Assembly: GCA_963700775.1 (NCBI GenBank)
Contig: CAVOYU010000014.1
Location: forward strand, 1 to 64,000
Direction: 5' to 3'
DNA length: 64,000 bases
Origin: Thermohalobaculum sp963700775
GTDB lineage: Bacteria; Pseudomonadota; Alphaproteobacteria; Rhodobacterales; Rhodobacteraceae
Numbering within the stretch: the first letter of the stretch is position 1; every line of letters starts with the position of its first letter. Made by a program: the position numbers and the translations under genes. Below are positions 1 through 8,653 of the stretch, in pieces. Below the pieces are notes generated by a model that was not told the DNA's origin, searched no databases, and saw only the letters and a list, made by a program, of their open reading frames with translations.

Positions 1-1918
1 CGTGGAGCACGGTGGCCGAGATCTGGTCGCCGAAGGTATCCTGGGTACCGCCCCAGCCGGCGATCTCGGCCGCAAATCCATCGCTGTCGAAGAACGGCGC
101 GAACTCGGCGAAGGTCGCCCGGGCGGCGCCTTCGGTCTCGAGCAGGGCCAGGTTGGATTCCGCAAGCTGCGGCCGGATGATGGTCTTGCCCGGCGGGTCG
201 TAGATCTGCGCCTGCAGAAGCGCGCTGGTGCGGGACGCGTCCCGACCGAGCCGGGTCCGCAGCACGTCGGCCAGCAGGTAGTGGGCCGCCGGGTTGGTCG
301 GGTCCGCCTCGGTCGCGGCGGCTCCCGCGGTGATCGCCTGGTTCTGGAACCCCAGCACCTGGTTCACCCGGCCGATCGCCGCCTTGCGCACTGCCCGGTC
401 CTCGCCAAGCCCGGCCTCCGAGCGCAGCGTGTCGCGGCCCCGACCCCGTGCCTCGGCCTCGCGCAGGTCGCGGAGCGCCCCGATCGGCCGGTTCGCGTCG
501 TACTTCTCCCGCGCCGAGAACAGCCACGGGGTCGGGTCGTCCGGGTCGCGGGCCTTGGCCTCTTCGAACTGGCTTCCGGCCTTGGCGTTGAGCCCTTCCT
601 TGGCATAGGCGCGCCCGAGCCAGCTCCGGGTGCTGGCAAGCCGCGGGTCGAGTGCGGCCGCGAGCTCGATCTCGCGCCGTCCGCCGACCACGTCGCCGGC
701 GCGGATCTTCAGGAGGCCAAGGCCGAGGCGCGGCAGCGGCGCCGCGCTGTCGAGCGCGATCCCGCGGCGGAAGGCGATCTCCGCCCTGTTGCGATCGTCC
801 GACGCCAGCAGGGCAAGCCCCTCGACCGCCCGGCTGTCGGCGGTCTGCGACTCGGCCGGGATCGAGGAGAGCGCCGCCAGCGCTCCGGCCCGGTCGCCCT
901 CGATCAGCAGAAGCTCGGCCAGCCGGGCGCGGGCATTGGCATCCGCCGGGTCAGCCCCCACCGCCCGCGCCGCGGCCTCGCGGGCGGCGCCGATCCGGCC
1001 CTCGGCCTGCAGGGCATAGCTCTGCGCCAGATGCGCGGCACTCAGTGCTGGGTCGGCGGCCACCGCCCGGGCGGCCAGTTCGGAACCCTCGGAGCGGCGG
1101 TTGCGCCGGGTGGCGATCAGCGAGGCGAGCGAAAGGGAATAGGCGTCCTGCTGCCCGGCAAGTGCCGCCTCGGCCGCATCCGGATTGCCCGCCGCCAGCA
1201 GCGCGGCCGCCTCGACCGCCGCCGGCGGAGCCCCGGCGGGCGGCAGGATCGGCGGGAAGTAGATCGCCCAGTCCGCGGCGCCCGCGGGGTCGACGACCAT
1301 GCCGTGGAACCTCTCCGGCACGGTCGAGCCGGTCGCCAGCGCAAGGTCGGTGTTCTGGCTGATGAATCCGGCCTGCCCCTGCGCCAGTGACAGGCTGGTC
1401 CGCGCGCCTTCGCGCGCGGTCACCGTGACGTCGCCCTCCTGAACCACGAACAGGCTGTCCGCCAGCGGCCCGTCGACGGCGATCACCGCTTCGGTGCCGT
1501 CGATTCCCGCATTGGCGTGGCGGGTCCGGACCGAGAAGTAGTCTCGCACCGAGCTCAGGAAGCGCAGGATGCCGGAGTCGAGCTCGACATCGGCCTCGGT
1601 GTCGCTCGCCAGGGGCAGCCGCATGCTCGAATCATGGCTGAGGCCGACGATCGTCTCCTTCGCGGTGAAGCGCAGCTCGACCCGCCCGTCCTGCCCGGTG
1701 GTGATGGTATCGCCAGGGCAGAGCGGGTCGCCCAGGATCAGCGCTAGCGGCCTTCCGTCGACCGCGGCGGCCGAAACCTCTCCATCGATCGTTACCAGGA
1801 TCGCTGGTGACGGGCCGTCCACGCAGAGATCGCGCGCACCGACCGTCGTGGCGGAAAGGACTACTGTCCCGCCAAGCAAGAATGAAACAGCGGTGCCGCG
1901 ACACGCGCGGTACAGCAT
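1..1918 (-). CDS. FecR-domain / TPR-repeat exported protein, partial (C-terminus off window)
   Basis: The frame opens at an ATG preceded by a strong GGGGAGAAAGG ribosome site and runs off the left edge, leaving 639 visible codons. Residues 1-28 look like a Sec signal peptide. Residues about 35-150 resemble a FecR domain (GDTITTGQDGRVELRF, then a second strand-rich part with TRHANAGIDGTEAVIAV). From about residue 230 the protein is a run of alanine-rich TPR-like helices, e.g. AHLAQSYALQAEGRIGAARE. It lies 125 bp downstream of the CHASE2 cyclase on the same strand, so the two are probably co-transcribed. FecR domains are known in periplasmic signalling or peptidoglycan-associated proteins; the role here is inferred to be periplasmic scaffolding or signalling. 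The missing C-terminus could be an outer-membrane barrel, but this cannot be seen. Confidence 0.85.
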   Translation of the reverse strand, partial: MLYRACRGTAVSFLLGGTVVLSATTVGARDLCVDGPSPAILVTIDGEVSAAAVDGRPLALILGDPLCPGDTITTGQDGRVELRFTAKETIVGLSHDSSMRLPLASDTEADVELDSGILRFLSSVRDYFSVRTRHANAGIDGTEAVIAVDGPLADSLFVVQEGDVTVTAREGARTSLSLAQGQAGFISQNTDLALATGSTVPERFHGMVVDPAGAADWAIYFPPILPPAGAPPAAVEAAALLAAGNPDAAEAALAGQQDAYSLSLASLIATRRNRRSEGSELAARAVAADPALSAAHLAQSYALQAEGRIGAAREAAARAVGADPADANARARLAELLLIEGDRAGALAALSSIPAESQTADSRAVEGLALLASDDRNRAEIAFRRGIALDSAAPLPRLGLGLLKIRAGDVVGGRREIELAAALDPRLASTRSWLGRAYAKEGLNAKAGSQFEEAKARDPDDPTPWLFSAREKYDANRPIGALRDLREAEARGRGRDTLRSEAGLGEDRAVRKAAIGRVNQVLGFQNQAITAGAAATEADPTNPAAHYLLADVLRTRLGRDASRTSALLQAQIYDPPGKTIIRPQLAESNLALLETEGAARATFAEFAPFFDSDGFAAEIAGWGGTQDTFGDQISATVLH

Positions 1919-2043
1919 CCCGACCTTTCTCCCCTTTTTCGATCCGAAACACCGGCCGACGTGCAACGATGCAGAAATTCAACACGCTGTTGCAACAGGA
2001 ATTGCGGCGTCTTTCGTTCTGTCCGTAAAGAAAAGACCGGTCC

Positions 2044-3903
2044 CTACCGCCGCAAGCGTGCGACACCGGTCGGATTCTGCTTTCCGCGCAAGGGAATCGC
2101 GCCCAGATCCTCGAATCTCACGGGTGGCAGGCCGCTCATCGCGCAGGTGGTGTGGCTGACGAGGATCACATCCTCGTTTCCGTCATCGACATCGCGCCCC
2201 AGCTGCTCGAGCCGAGCCGCCACGTTGACGGTGTCGCCGAGCGCCTTGAAGTTGTACCGGTGCCGGGCGCCGATGTCGCCGGTGGCGGTCATGCCGGAGT
2301 TGATGCCGATCCTGAGCCGGATCCTCTCGCCGGCGCCGAGAGCGTCCGGCACGGCGGCCGCGCGCAGGCGCGCGGTCAGCGCCAGCGCCGCCTCGCAGGC
2401 GCGGGCGGCGTGATGGGAGCCCGACATGCTCTCGCTCCAGACCGCCAGGATGCCGTCACCCATGAACTCGACCACCATGCCGCCATGGTCCTCGATCGCC
2501 GTCGTGGCGGCGTCGTAGTAGTGGTTCATCACCTGGGTATAGTCGAGGTTCGACAGCCGGTCGCCGAGCCCGGTCGAGCCGACCAGGTCGGTGAACATCA
2601 CGGTTGCCGGCTCGGTCTGCACCGCGCGCCGCTCGGCACTGGTCGCCTCCAGCAGCACCCGGGCCACCGGTTGCGGCGCCAGCCGCCCGACCAGCAGCCG
2701 GGCGAAGGCATAGCGCGTCGCCAGCGCCGTCAGCGCCGCCGCCGTCAGCCCGAGGAAAACCGGCACGGCGAACGGCGGCCAGAGATGGGCATGGACGAAC
2801 ACCGCCCAGGCGCCGGCGACATAGAGACCTGCGAGCGCCACGATGCCGAGAAGCCCGCGCCGGCCCGGTAGCACCCGGGCGGCCAGCATGACCGCCAGGC
2901 CGAACAGGAACACCGCCGCCGCGCCGGTCATCGCGCCGGGCTTCGTCATCACCTCGCCGTGCAGCAGGTTGAGGAACGCGGTGGCCAGCAGCTCGACCCC
3001 GCCGATGTCGTTCTCGCGCGCGTCGCGGATCGGGATCTTGAAATGGTCCTTGGTGCCCAGGAACTCCGGGTCGGAGACGCCGACGAAGGCCGCAACTCCG
3101 GCCAGGCTTTCCGGCAGGGGATGGGCCGATCCGCGCTCGAACACATCGCGCAGGGTCCAGGTCCGGATCGCCTTCGGCGGGCCGTAGAGCCAGAGCGGAC
3201 GGTAGCGTGGCTCGGGGCCGGCAGGTTCCGGCTGGCCGGTGAATCTGCTCCAGGCCAGCTCGGCCATGTTGCCGAGGCTGGGGAACTCGGGCAGCCGCCG
3301 GACATAGCCCTCGACGAAATTGCCGGAGTGGGCGTTGACCAGGAAGGTGGCAGTGCCCGCCGCCGCCTCGGTGAAGAGCGCGCGCGGATGCATCCGCTGC
3401 GGCAGCACCAGCGCGTCCGGGCCGCCGGTCTGCTCCACGTCGGTGCGGATGCGCTCGTAGAGCAGCACGTTGCCGGCGCCCCGGATCGCCGCCGCGAACG
3501 CCTCGTCGTCCGGGGTCTCGACCTGGAACAGGATGTCGAAGCCGATCAGCGCGGCGCCCCGGCGCTTCAGCTCGCCGATCAGGCAGGCGTGGACGCCGCG
3601 CGGCATGTCGGAGATGTTGCGCGCCCGCCCCAGCGCCGCGCGGGCGTAGGGGGTCAGGCAGGCCGGCAGGGTGTCCGAGACGCGGGCGAAGTCGGCGGCG
3701 TTGAACTGCAGCCAGGTGACAGACTGCTGGTCGAGTGCGATCACGATCGCCTGGGGCGGCACCTCGACCGGGCCGCGCAGCCGGTAGAGGCTGGCGAGCC
3801 CGTAGTCGCGCTCCAGCCGCTGGCCGAACGGGCTGAGGAACACCAGCGCCAGTCCCAGCGCCAGGGCGATGCAGCCTGCGATGCGAAATATCAGACGCCG
3901 CAT
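2044..3903 (-). CDS. CHASE2-domain class III nucleotide cyclase
   Basis: A 619-residue membrane receptor cyclase. An N-terminal membrane segment (about 7-27) leads into an extracytoplasmic CHASE2 sensor (about 30-310), then three close membrane helices (about 325-395) and a class III cyclase domain (about 430-600). The metal-binding Asp residues are D439 (MFTDLVGST) and D483 (FMGDGILAVW). The transition-state Asn and Arg are N560 and R564 (GDTVNVAARLE). The two purine-specifying positions are unusual: E479 where adenylyl cyclases carry Lys, and K553 where they carry Asp or Thr, so cAMP should not be assumed as product. The start has GGAGGAG upstream. Only 21 bp separate it from the livF stop, which suggests read-through from the transporter operon; the FecR/TPR gene follows. 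Confidence 0.9.
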   Translation of the reverse strand: MRRLIFRIAGCIALALGLALVFLSPFGQRLERDYGLASLYRLRGPVEVPPQAIVIALDQQSVTWLQFNAADFARVSDTLPACLTPYARAALGRARNISDMPRGVHACLIGELKRRGAALIGFDILFQVETPDDEAFAAAIRGAGNVLLYERIRTDVEQTGGPDALVLPQRMHPRALFTEAAAGTATFLVNAHSGNFVEGYVRRLPEFPSLGNMAELAWSRFTGQPEPAGPEPRYRPLWLYGPPKAIRTWTLRDVFERGSAHPLPESLAGVAAFVGVSDPEFLGTKDHFKIPIRDARENDIGGVELLATAFLNLLHGEVMTKPGAMTGAAAVFLFGLAVMLAARVLPGRRGLLGIVALAGLYVAGAWAVFVHAHLWPPFAVPVFLGLTAAALTALATRYAFARLLVGRLAPQPVARVLLEATSAERRAVQTEPATVMFTDLVGSTGLGDRLSNLDYTQVMNHYYDAATTAIEDHGGMVVEFMGDGILAVWSESMSGSHHAARACEAALALTARLRAAAVPDALGAGERIRLRIGINSGMTATGDIGARHRYNFKALGDTVNVAARLEQLGRDVDDGNEDVILVSHTTCAMSGLPPVRFEDLGAIPLRGKQNPTGVARLRR

Positions 3904-3924
3904 TCCGGCCGGTCTCCTCCGGCT

Positions 3925-4605
3925 CTAGACCCCGAGGTAACGGCCCGTGACCTCGGCATCGAGTTTCGCCGGCGCCCCGGCCCAGACCGTCGTGCCGCGT
4001 TCGAGGATCACGCAATTGTCGGCCAGCGGCAACAGTTCCTTCAGCGTCTTGTCGACGATCAGGATCGCCTCGCCCTCGCTCTTGAGCCGGCGCACCGCCG
4101 CCCATATCTCGGCCCGGATGGTGGGGGCGAGGCCCTCGGTCGCCTCGTCCAGGATCAGCAGCTTCGGGTTGGTCATCAGCGCGCGCCCGATCGCCAGCAT
4201 CTGCTGCTCGCCACCGGAGAGCGTGCCTGCCATCTGTCCGCGCCGTTCGGCGAGACGCGGGAACAGCCGCTCGACCGCCGGACGGTCCCAGGGGCCGGGG
4301 CGCTGGGTGGCGATCAGGTTCTCGGCGACCGTCAGGTTGGCGAAGCAGCGACGGCCCTCGGGCACGAGGCCGAGGCCGAGCCGCGCCGCCGCATGCGGGG
4401 CCAGCCGTCCGAGATCCTGCCCCTCGAAGCTGATCCGTCCCCGCGCATGGGGTGTCAGCCGCAGGATCGAGCGGATGGTCGTGGTCTTGCCCATGCCGTT
4501 CCGGCCCATCAGCGCCACCACCTGCCCGGCGCCGACCGCGAGATCGACGCCGAACAGCGCCTGCACCGGCCCGTAGAACGTCTCGACCCCCTCGAGGAGC
4601 AGCAC
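3925..4605 (-). CDS. livF: branched-chain amino acid-type ABC transporter ATP-binding protein LivF
   Basis: Second ATPase of a HAAT-family importer, acting on the cytoplasmic face with LivG, LivH and LivM. It has 226 residues, normal for LivF. Walker A is GRNGMGKTT, the ABC signature is LSGGEQQMLAIGRAL and Walker B is LLILDEA. The LivF-type stretch GLVPEGRRCFANLTVAENL lies between Walker A and the signature. The start sits 3 bp after the livG stop, showing tight translational coupling. The solute is unknown: members of this family also carry amides, urea or aromatic compounds, so the leucine-type name is a family label only. Confidence 0.93.
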   Translation of the reverse strand: MLLLEGVETFYGPVQALFGVDLAVGAGQVVALMGRNGMGKTTTIRSILRLTPHARGRISFEGQDLGRLAPHAAARLGLGLVPEGRRCFANLTVAENLIATQRPGPWDRPAVERLFPRLAERRGQMAGTLSGGEQQMLAIGRALMTNPKLLILDEATEGLAPTIRAEIWAAVRRLKSEGEAILIVDKTLKELLPLADNCVILERGTTVWAGAPAKLDAEVTGRYLGV

Positions 4606-4608
4606 CGT

Positions 4609-5358
4609 TCAGCCCTCCCCGCCCAGATAGACGTCGCGCACCACCGGGCTCGCGCGCACCGCGTCCGGGGCACCGGAGAAGATCACCTTGCCCTCGGCCA
4701 GCACGCTGATCCGGTCGGCGAGCCGGAACACCGCGTCCATGTCATGCTCGATCAGCAGCATGGCGAGCTTGCCCTTCAGCCCCTCGAGGAGCCGGGTCAG
4801 CGCCGGGGTGCCGCCGGCGCCGATCCCGGCCATCGGCTCGTCGAGCAGCAGCACCTTCGGCTCGAGCGCGAATGCCATCGCCAGCTCGAGCTGGCGCAAC
4901 TCGCCGTGGCTGAGCGCGGCGGCGGGGATGCCGCCACGTCCGAGCAGGTCGAACTCCTCCAGCACGGCTCGGGCCGGGCCGGTCAGGCGCCGGTCGCGCC
5001 CGACCGGGGTCAGGAAGCCGAAACCCGAGCCGGTTCGGCCCTGCACCGCCAGCATGACGTTCCTGAGCGCCGAGAACTCGAGGGCCAGCGACGATACCTG
5101 GAAGGTCCGCCCGAGCCCCAGCCGCGCCCGGCCGGCGACCGACAGCCGGGAGATCTCGCACCCGCCGAGGAAGATCTCGCCGCCGTCCTGCGCGAGCTGA
5201 CCGGCGATCTGGGCGATCAGCGTGGACTTGCCGGCCCCGTTCGGCCCGATCAGCGCGTGGACCTCGCCGGGCATCAGCGTCAGGGAGAGGTCGTCGGTGA
5301 CCTTCAGCGCGCCGAAGCTCTTGCGCAGGTTCCGGATCTCCAGCACCGGGTCACCCAT
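4609..5358 (-). CDS. livG: branched-chain amino acid-type ABC transporter ATP-binding protein LivG
   Basis: First ATPase of the HAAT importer, 249 residues. Walker A is GPNGAGKSTL, the signature is a variant LSHGELRQLELAMAF, and Walker B is VLLLDEPMAGIG. The family-typical GLGRTFQVSSL follows the Q-loop region. The start codon overlaps the end of livM by 8 bp, and livF follows 3 bp after the stop, so the four transporter genes form one compact unit. Substrate cannot be read from the ATPase. Confidence 0.93.
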   Translation of the reverse strand: MGDPVLEIRNLRKSFGALKVTDDLSLTLMPGEVHALIGPNGAGKSTLIAQIAGQLAQDGGEIFLGGCEISRLSVAGRARLGLGRTFQVSSLALEFSALRNVMLAVQGRTGSGFGFLTPVGRDRRLTGPARAVLEEFDLLGRGGIPAAALSHGELRQLELAMAFALEPKVLLLDEPMAGIGAGGTPALTRLLEGLKGKLAMLLIEHDMDAVFRLADRISVLAEGKVIFSGAPDAVRASPVVRDVYLGGEG

Positions 5359-6364
5359 GCCGGGCCTCCCCAGCCAGCAACCCCACCAGCCCGCCGCGGG
5401 CGAACAGCACCACCCCCAGCAGCACCAGCCCGATCAGCAGCTGCCAGTGCTCGGTCAGCCCGCCCAGCACATGCTCCATCAGCACGAAGAGCACCGCGCC
5501 GGCCACCGGTCCGAACAGCCGCCCGACACCGCCGAGGATGACGAAGACCATGATCTCGCCGGACGTGTGCCAGCCCAGCATGGAGGGGCTGACAAAGCCG
5601 TTGAGATCGGCGAACAGCGCCCCCGCGAGCCCGGTGATCATGGCCGAGATCACGAAGGCCGCGAGCTTCACCGGGAAGGGCTCGATCCCCACGGTGGCGA
5701 GGCGGCCGGGGTTCATCCGCGCGCACATCAGCGCCGCTCCGAAGCGGGCGCGCATGGCGAGCGCGGTGAAGCCCAGCGCCAGCATCAGGCAGCCGTAGCA
5801 GATCAGGAAGAAGGTCAGCGGGTCGTAGGTGTCGAGGCCCGGAAACCCGTTCCGTACATAGATCGACAGCCCGTCCTCGCCGCCATATTCCGGCCAGGAG
5901 ACGGCGAAGTAGTAGATCATCTGCGCGAAGGCCAGCGTGATCATGATGAAGTAGACGCCCGAGGTGCGGAGCGAGATCGCCCCGATCCCCGCCGCCACAA
6001 GCCCGGCCAGCGCCATGGCGGCGATCCAGATCGGCAGCATGTTCGCGGTGCCGGGGATTGCCACCGGCCAGCCGATCACCGGAGCCGCGTTGAAGGCCGC
6101 ATGGGCCGAGATGCCGGCGACATAGCCGCCGATGCCGAAGAAGGCGGCGTGCCCGAAGCTCACCATCCCGCCATAGCCCAGCGCCAGGTTCAGCCCCACC
6201 CCCGCCAGCGCCAGGATGGCGGCGCGGCTGGCGAGGTTGGCGTAGTAGGGCTCGCCGAGGCCGAGCGCCGCAAGCGGCGCGGCCAGCAGGGCAAGCGCGA
6301 TGGCGGCGTTGACCCAGGGTTCGGCCCCGCCGCCCTGCCTGAGGTGGGCCGCCGTCTCAGCCAT
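5351..6364 (-). CDS. livM: branched-chain amino acid-type ABC transporter permease LivM
   Basis: Inner-membrane permease of 337 residues with about nine to ten hydrophobic segments. It carries the LivM-type core GYGGMVSFGHAAFFGIGGY and a later FVILGGVGRLFGPVAGA segment, both characteristic of this permease subfamily. The gene overlaps livH by 8 bp at its start and livG by 8 bp at its end. It would pair with LivH to form the translocation channel for the solute delivered by the periplasmic binding protein encoded upstream. Confidence 0.93.
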   Translation of the reverse strand: MAETAAHLRQGGGAEPWVNAAIALALLAAPLAALGLGEPYYANLASRAAILALAGVGLNLALGYGGMVSFGHAAFFGIGGYVAGISAHAAFNAAPVIGWPVAIPGTANMLPIWIAAMALAGLVAAGIGAISLRTSGVYFIMITLAFAQMIYYFAVSWPEYGGEDGLSIYVRNGFPGLDTYDPLTFFLICYGCLMLALGFTALAMRARFGAALMCARMNPGRLATVGIEPFPVKLAAFVISAMITGLAGALFADLNGFVSPSMLGWHTSGEIMVFVILGGVGRLFGPVAGAVLFVLMEHVLGGLTEHWQLLIGLVLLGVVLFARGGLVGLLAGEARHG

Positions 6365-7277
6365 TGGCCGGGAACAGCCCCTGCGGGCGCACCGCGAGGA
6401 TCGCCGCCATCACCAGGTAGATCAGCATCGAGGCCAGCGCCGCGCCAGTGGTGTTGGCCGACGAGGGATCGGTGAACAGCCCGAGCAGAAGCGGCAGGAA
6501 GATCCGGCCCATGGTGTCGACCACCCCCACCAGGAGCGCGCCAACGAAGGCGCCGCGGATCGAGCCGATGCCGCCGATCACGATGGTGACGAAGGCGAGG
6601 ATCAGCACCGGCTCGCCCATGCCGACCTGCACCGACTGGAGCGCGCCGACCATCGCGCCCGCGAGCCCCGCGAGCCCAGCCCCCAGCGCGAAGACCATCG
6701 TGTCGAGACGGGCGATGTCGACCCCCAGCGCCCCGATCATCTCGCGGTCCGAGGCCCCGGCGCGGATGCGCATCCCGAGCCGCGTGCGCCGGATCAGCAG
6801 GTAGAGCCCCGCCGCCACCGCGATTCCGGCGCCGATGATGGCGAGGCGGTAGACGGGATAGGCGGCGCCGCCCGGCAGGCTCACATGGCCGGTGAGCGAT
6901 TTTGGTACGTCGAGCCACAGCGGCTGCGCCCCGAAGATCATCCGCGCGCCCTCGGAGAAGATCAGGATCAGCGCGAAGGTCGCCAGTACCTGGTCCAGAT
7001 GGTCGCGCCCGTAGAGTCGCCGCATCACGCCGACCTCGATCAGCGCCCCCAGCGCCGCCGCCGCCGGGACCCCTGCCGCGAGGCCGATCCAGAACGAGCC
7101 CGTCGTCCCCGCCACCCACGCGCAGACGAAGGCGCCGGCCATGTAGAGCGCGCCGTGGGCAAGGTTGATCAGCCCCATCACCCCGAAGACTAGCGTCAGC
7201 CCGGCCGCCATCAGGAACAGCATGACGCCGAGCTGGACGCCGTTCAGCAGCTGCTCGATCAGGAGGGCGAGGGTCAT
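6357..7277 (-). CDS. livH: branched-chain amino acid-type ABC transporter permease LivH
   Basis: Inner-membrane permease of 306 residues with multiple hydrophobic helices. LivH-type motifs include LNGVQLGVMLFLMAAGLTLVF near the N-terminus and VIGGIGSIRGAFVGALLVG near the C-terminus. It is separated from the upstream binding-protein gene by 110 bp containing two strong palindromes, which may lower permease expression relative to the abundant binding protein. Downstream it overlaps livM by 8 bp. Confidence 0.93.
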   Translation of the reverse strand: MTLALLIEQLLNGVQLGVMLFLMAAGLTLVFGVMGLINLAHGALYMAGAFVCAWVAGTTGSFWIGLAAGVPAAAALGALIEVGVMRRLYGRDHLDQVLATFALILIFSEGARMIFGAQPLWLDVPKSLTGHVSLPGGAAYPVYRLAIIGAGIAVAAGLYLLIRRTRLGMRIRAGASDREMIGALGVDIARLDTMVFALGAGLAGLAGAMVGALQSVQVGMGEPVLILAFVTIVIGGIGSIRGAFVGALLVGVVDTMGRIFLPLLLGLFTDPSSANTTGAALASMLIYLVMAAILAVRPQGLFPANG

Positions 7278-7306
7278 GCGTCAGGTCCGGTCGGGAAAAG
7301 CACGAC

Positions 7307-7377
7307 ACCCCGGCCTTGAGCCGGGGTCTCGCTGGGCGGCTTGCGGCGGCGCGAGGTCCCGGGTCAGACCCGGGACC
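7307..7377. repeat. two palindromic hairpins between binding protein and livH
   Basis: First hairpin: stem ACCCCGGC at 7307-7314 with its complement at 7320-7327 and a 5-base loop. Second hairpin: a perfect 10-bp stem at 7355-7364 and 7368-7377 with a 3-base loop CAG. Neither is followed by a T-tract on the minus strand. Their position after the binding-protein stop suggests a 3'-end stabiliser or processing element, as REP-like hairpins do in other transporter operons. From general experience such palindromes recur between genes in alphaproteobacterial genomes; copy number here is unknown. Confidence 0.6.
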
Positions 7378-7387
7378 CTGGCGTCCA

Positions 7388-8524
7388 TCACATCTTGCAC
7401 TCGGCCGCGAAGGCGTCGGCGTGGTTCTCCTCGGCGAGGCCGATCAGCTTGTTGGTCGGCTTGCCCTCGCCCGCCACCACCTCGCGCACATAGATGTTCT
7501 GGATCGGGTGGTGGTTGGTGTTGAACTTGAACGCCCCGCGCACGCTGGCGAAGTCCGCCGCCTCCAGCGCCGCCCGGAAGGCGTCCTGGTCCTTGATGTC
7601 GGCCTTGGCCAGCGCCGAGAGGATCAGGTTCGCGGTGTCGAAGCCCTGGCTCGCATAGAGGGTGGGCGTACGGCCGTACTCGGCCTTGAAGCTCTCGACG
7701 AACGCCTTGTTGGCCGGGTTGTCGAGGTCATGGGCCCACTGCGAGGTGTTCTTGGTCCCGATCGCCGCGTCGCCGACCGCGCCGAGGATCGTCTCGTCGA
7801 ACGAGAAGGCCGGGCCGTAGACCGGCAGGCCGACGCCCGCGCCGGCATACTGCTTCAGAAAGGCGATGCCCATGCCGCCCGGCAGGAAGAAGAACACGGA
7901 ATCGGCACCCGAAGCGCGGATCTGCGCGATCTCGGCGGCGTAGTCGGTCTGCCCGACCTTGGTGTAGAGCTCGGCCAGCGGGTCGGCGCCATAGCCCGCC
8001 TTGAAGCCGGTCAGCGCGTCGGTGCCCGCGGGATAGTTCGGCGCCAGGATGAAGGGCTTCTGGATCCCCTGGCCCTTCATGTAGGCGCCCATCGCCGAGT
8101 GCAGGTCGTTGTTCTGCCAGGCGACATTGAAATAGTTCTTGTCGCAGCCCGCCCCGGCCAGCGCCGACGGCCCGGCATTGGGCGAGATGTAGATCATCCC
8201 CTGCTTCACAGCCGCCGGCACCACCGCCATGGCGACGTTCGAGAAGATGATGCCCGTCAGCAGGTCGACCTTGTCCTTCTGCATCATCTCGTCCGAGATC
8301 TGCTTGCCGAGGTCGGGCTTCAGCGTGTCGTCCTTGACGATCACCTCGATGTCGGTGCGCCCGGACTGCTTCAGCGCCAGCATGAAGCCGTCGCGCACGT
8401 CGACGCCGAGGTACCCGGCCGGACCCGACAGCGTGGTGACCATGCCGATCTTCACATCGGCCATCGTCGCGCCCGCCAGCGTGACCCCGGCTGCGAACAG
8501 TGCCCCTCCCAGAAGCCTTTTCAT
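7388..8524 (-). CDS. ABC transporter periplasmic substrate-binding protein (Peripla_BP_6 / LivJ-like)
   Basis: A 378-residue type I periplasmic binding protein for the adjacent Liv-type importer. The chosen ATG has AACGGAGGATGAC upstream, and the first 22 residues (MKRLLGGALFAAGVTLAGATMA) contain a typical Sec signal cleaved near ATMAD. The mature part begins VKIGMVTTLSGPAGYLGVD, the standard opening of this family. A much longer frame continues upstream of this ATG but overlaps the divergent hydrolase gene and is not credible. Ligand specificity is unknown; the neighbouring formamidase-like hydrolase and monooxygenase hint at an amide or aromatic compound rather than leucine (inference). Confidence 0.92.
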   Translation of the reverse strand: MKRLLGGALFAAGVTLAGATMADVKIGMVTTLSGPAGYLGVDVRDGFMLALKQSGRTDIEVIVKDDTLKPDLGKQISDEMMQKDKVDLLTGIIFSNVAMAVVPAAVKQGMIYISPNAGPSALAGAGCDKNYFNVAWQNNDLHSAMGAYMKGQGIQKPFILAPNYPAGTDALTGFKAGYGADPLAELYTKVGQTDYAAEIAQIRASGADSVFFFLPGGMGIAFLKQYAGAGVGLPVYGPAFSFDETILGAVGDAAIGTKNTSQWAHDLDNPANKAFVESFKAEYGRTPTLYASQGFDTANLILSALAKADIKDQDAFRAALEAADFASVRGAFKFNTNHHPIQNIYVREVVAGEGKPTNKLIGLAEENHADAFAAECKM

Positions 8525-8653
8525 GTTGTCATCCTCCGTTTTTGCGTATCTGGTGATCCGGTTGCCTATTGACCGTGATCCGGCGCGTATTGCTAGCCTC
8601 CCGGGCCGGGAATCGGCAAATTTTTGACGGATTGCCCGCCGCCGGGGAATGCG

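Noticed and set aside
2..1390. Long open frame on the plus strand opposite the FecR/TPR gene
   Set aside because: Arg/Gly/Pro-rich composition without motifs; the minus strand has a ribosome site, signal peptide and domain structure. High-GC antisense frames stay open by codon bias.
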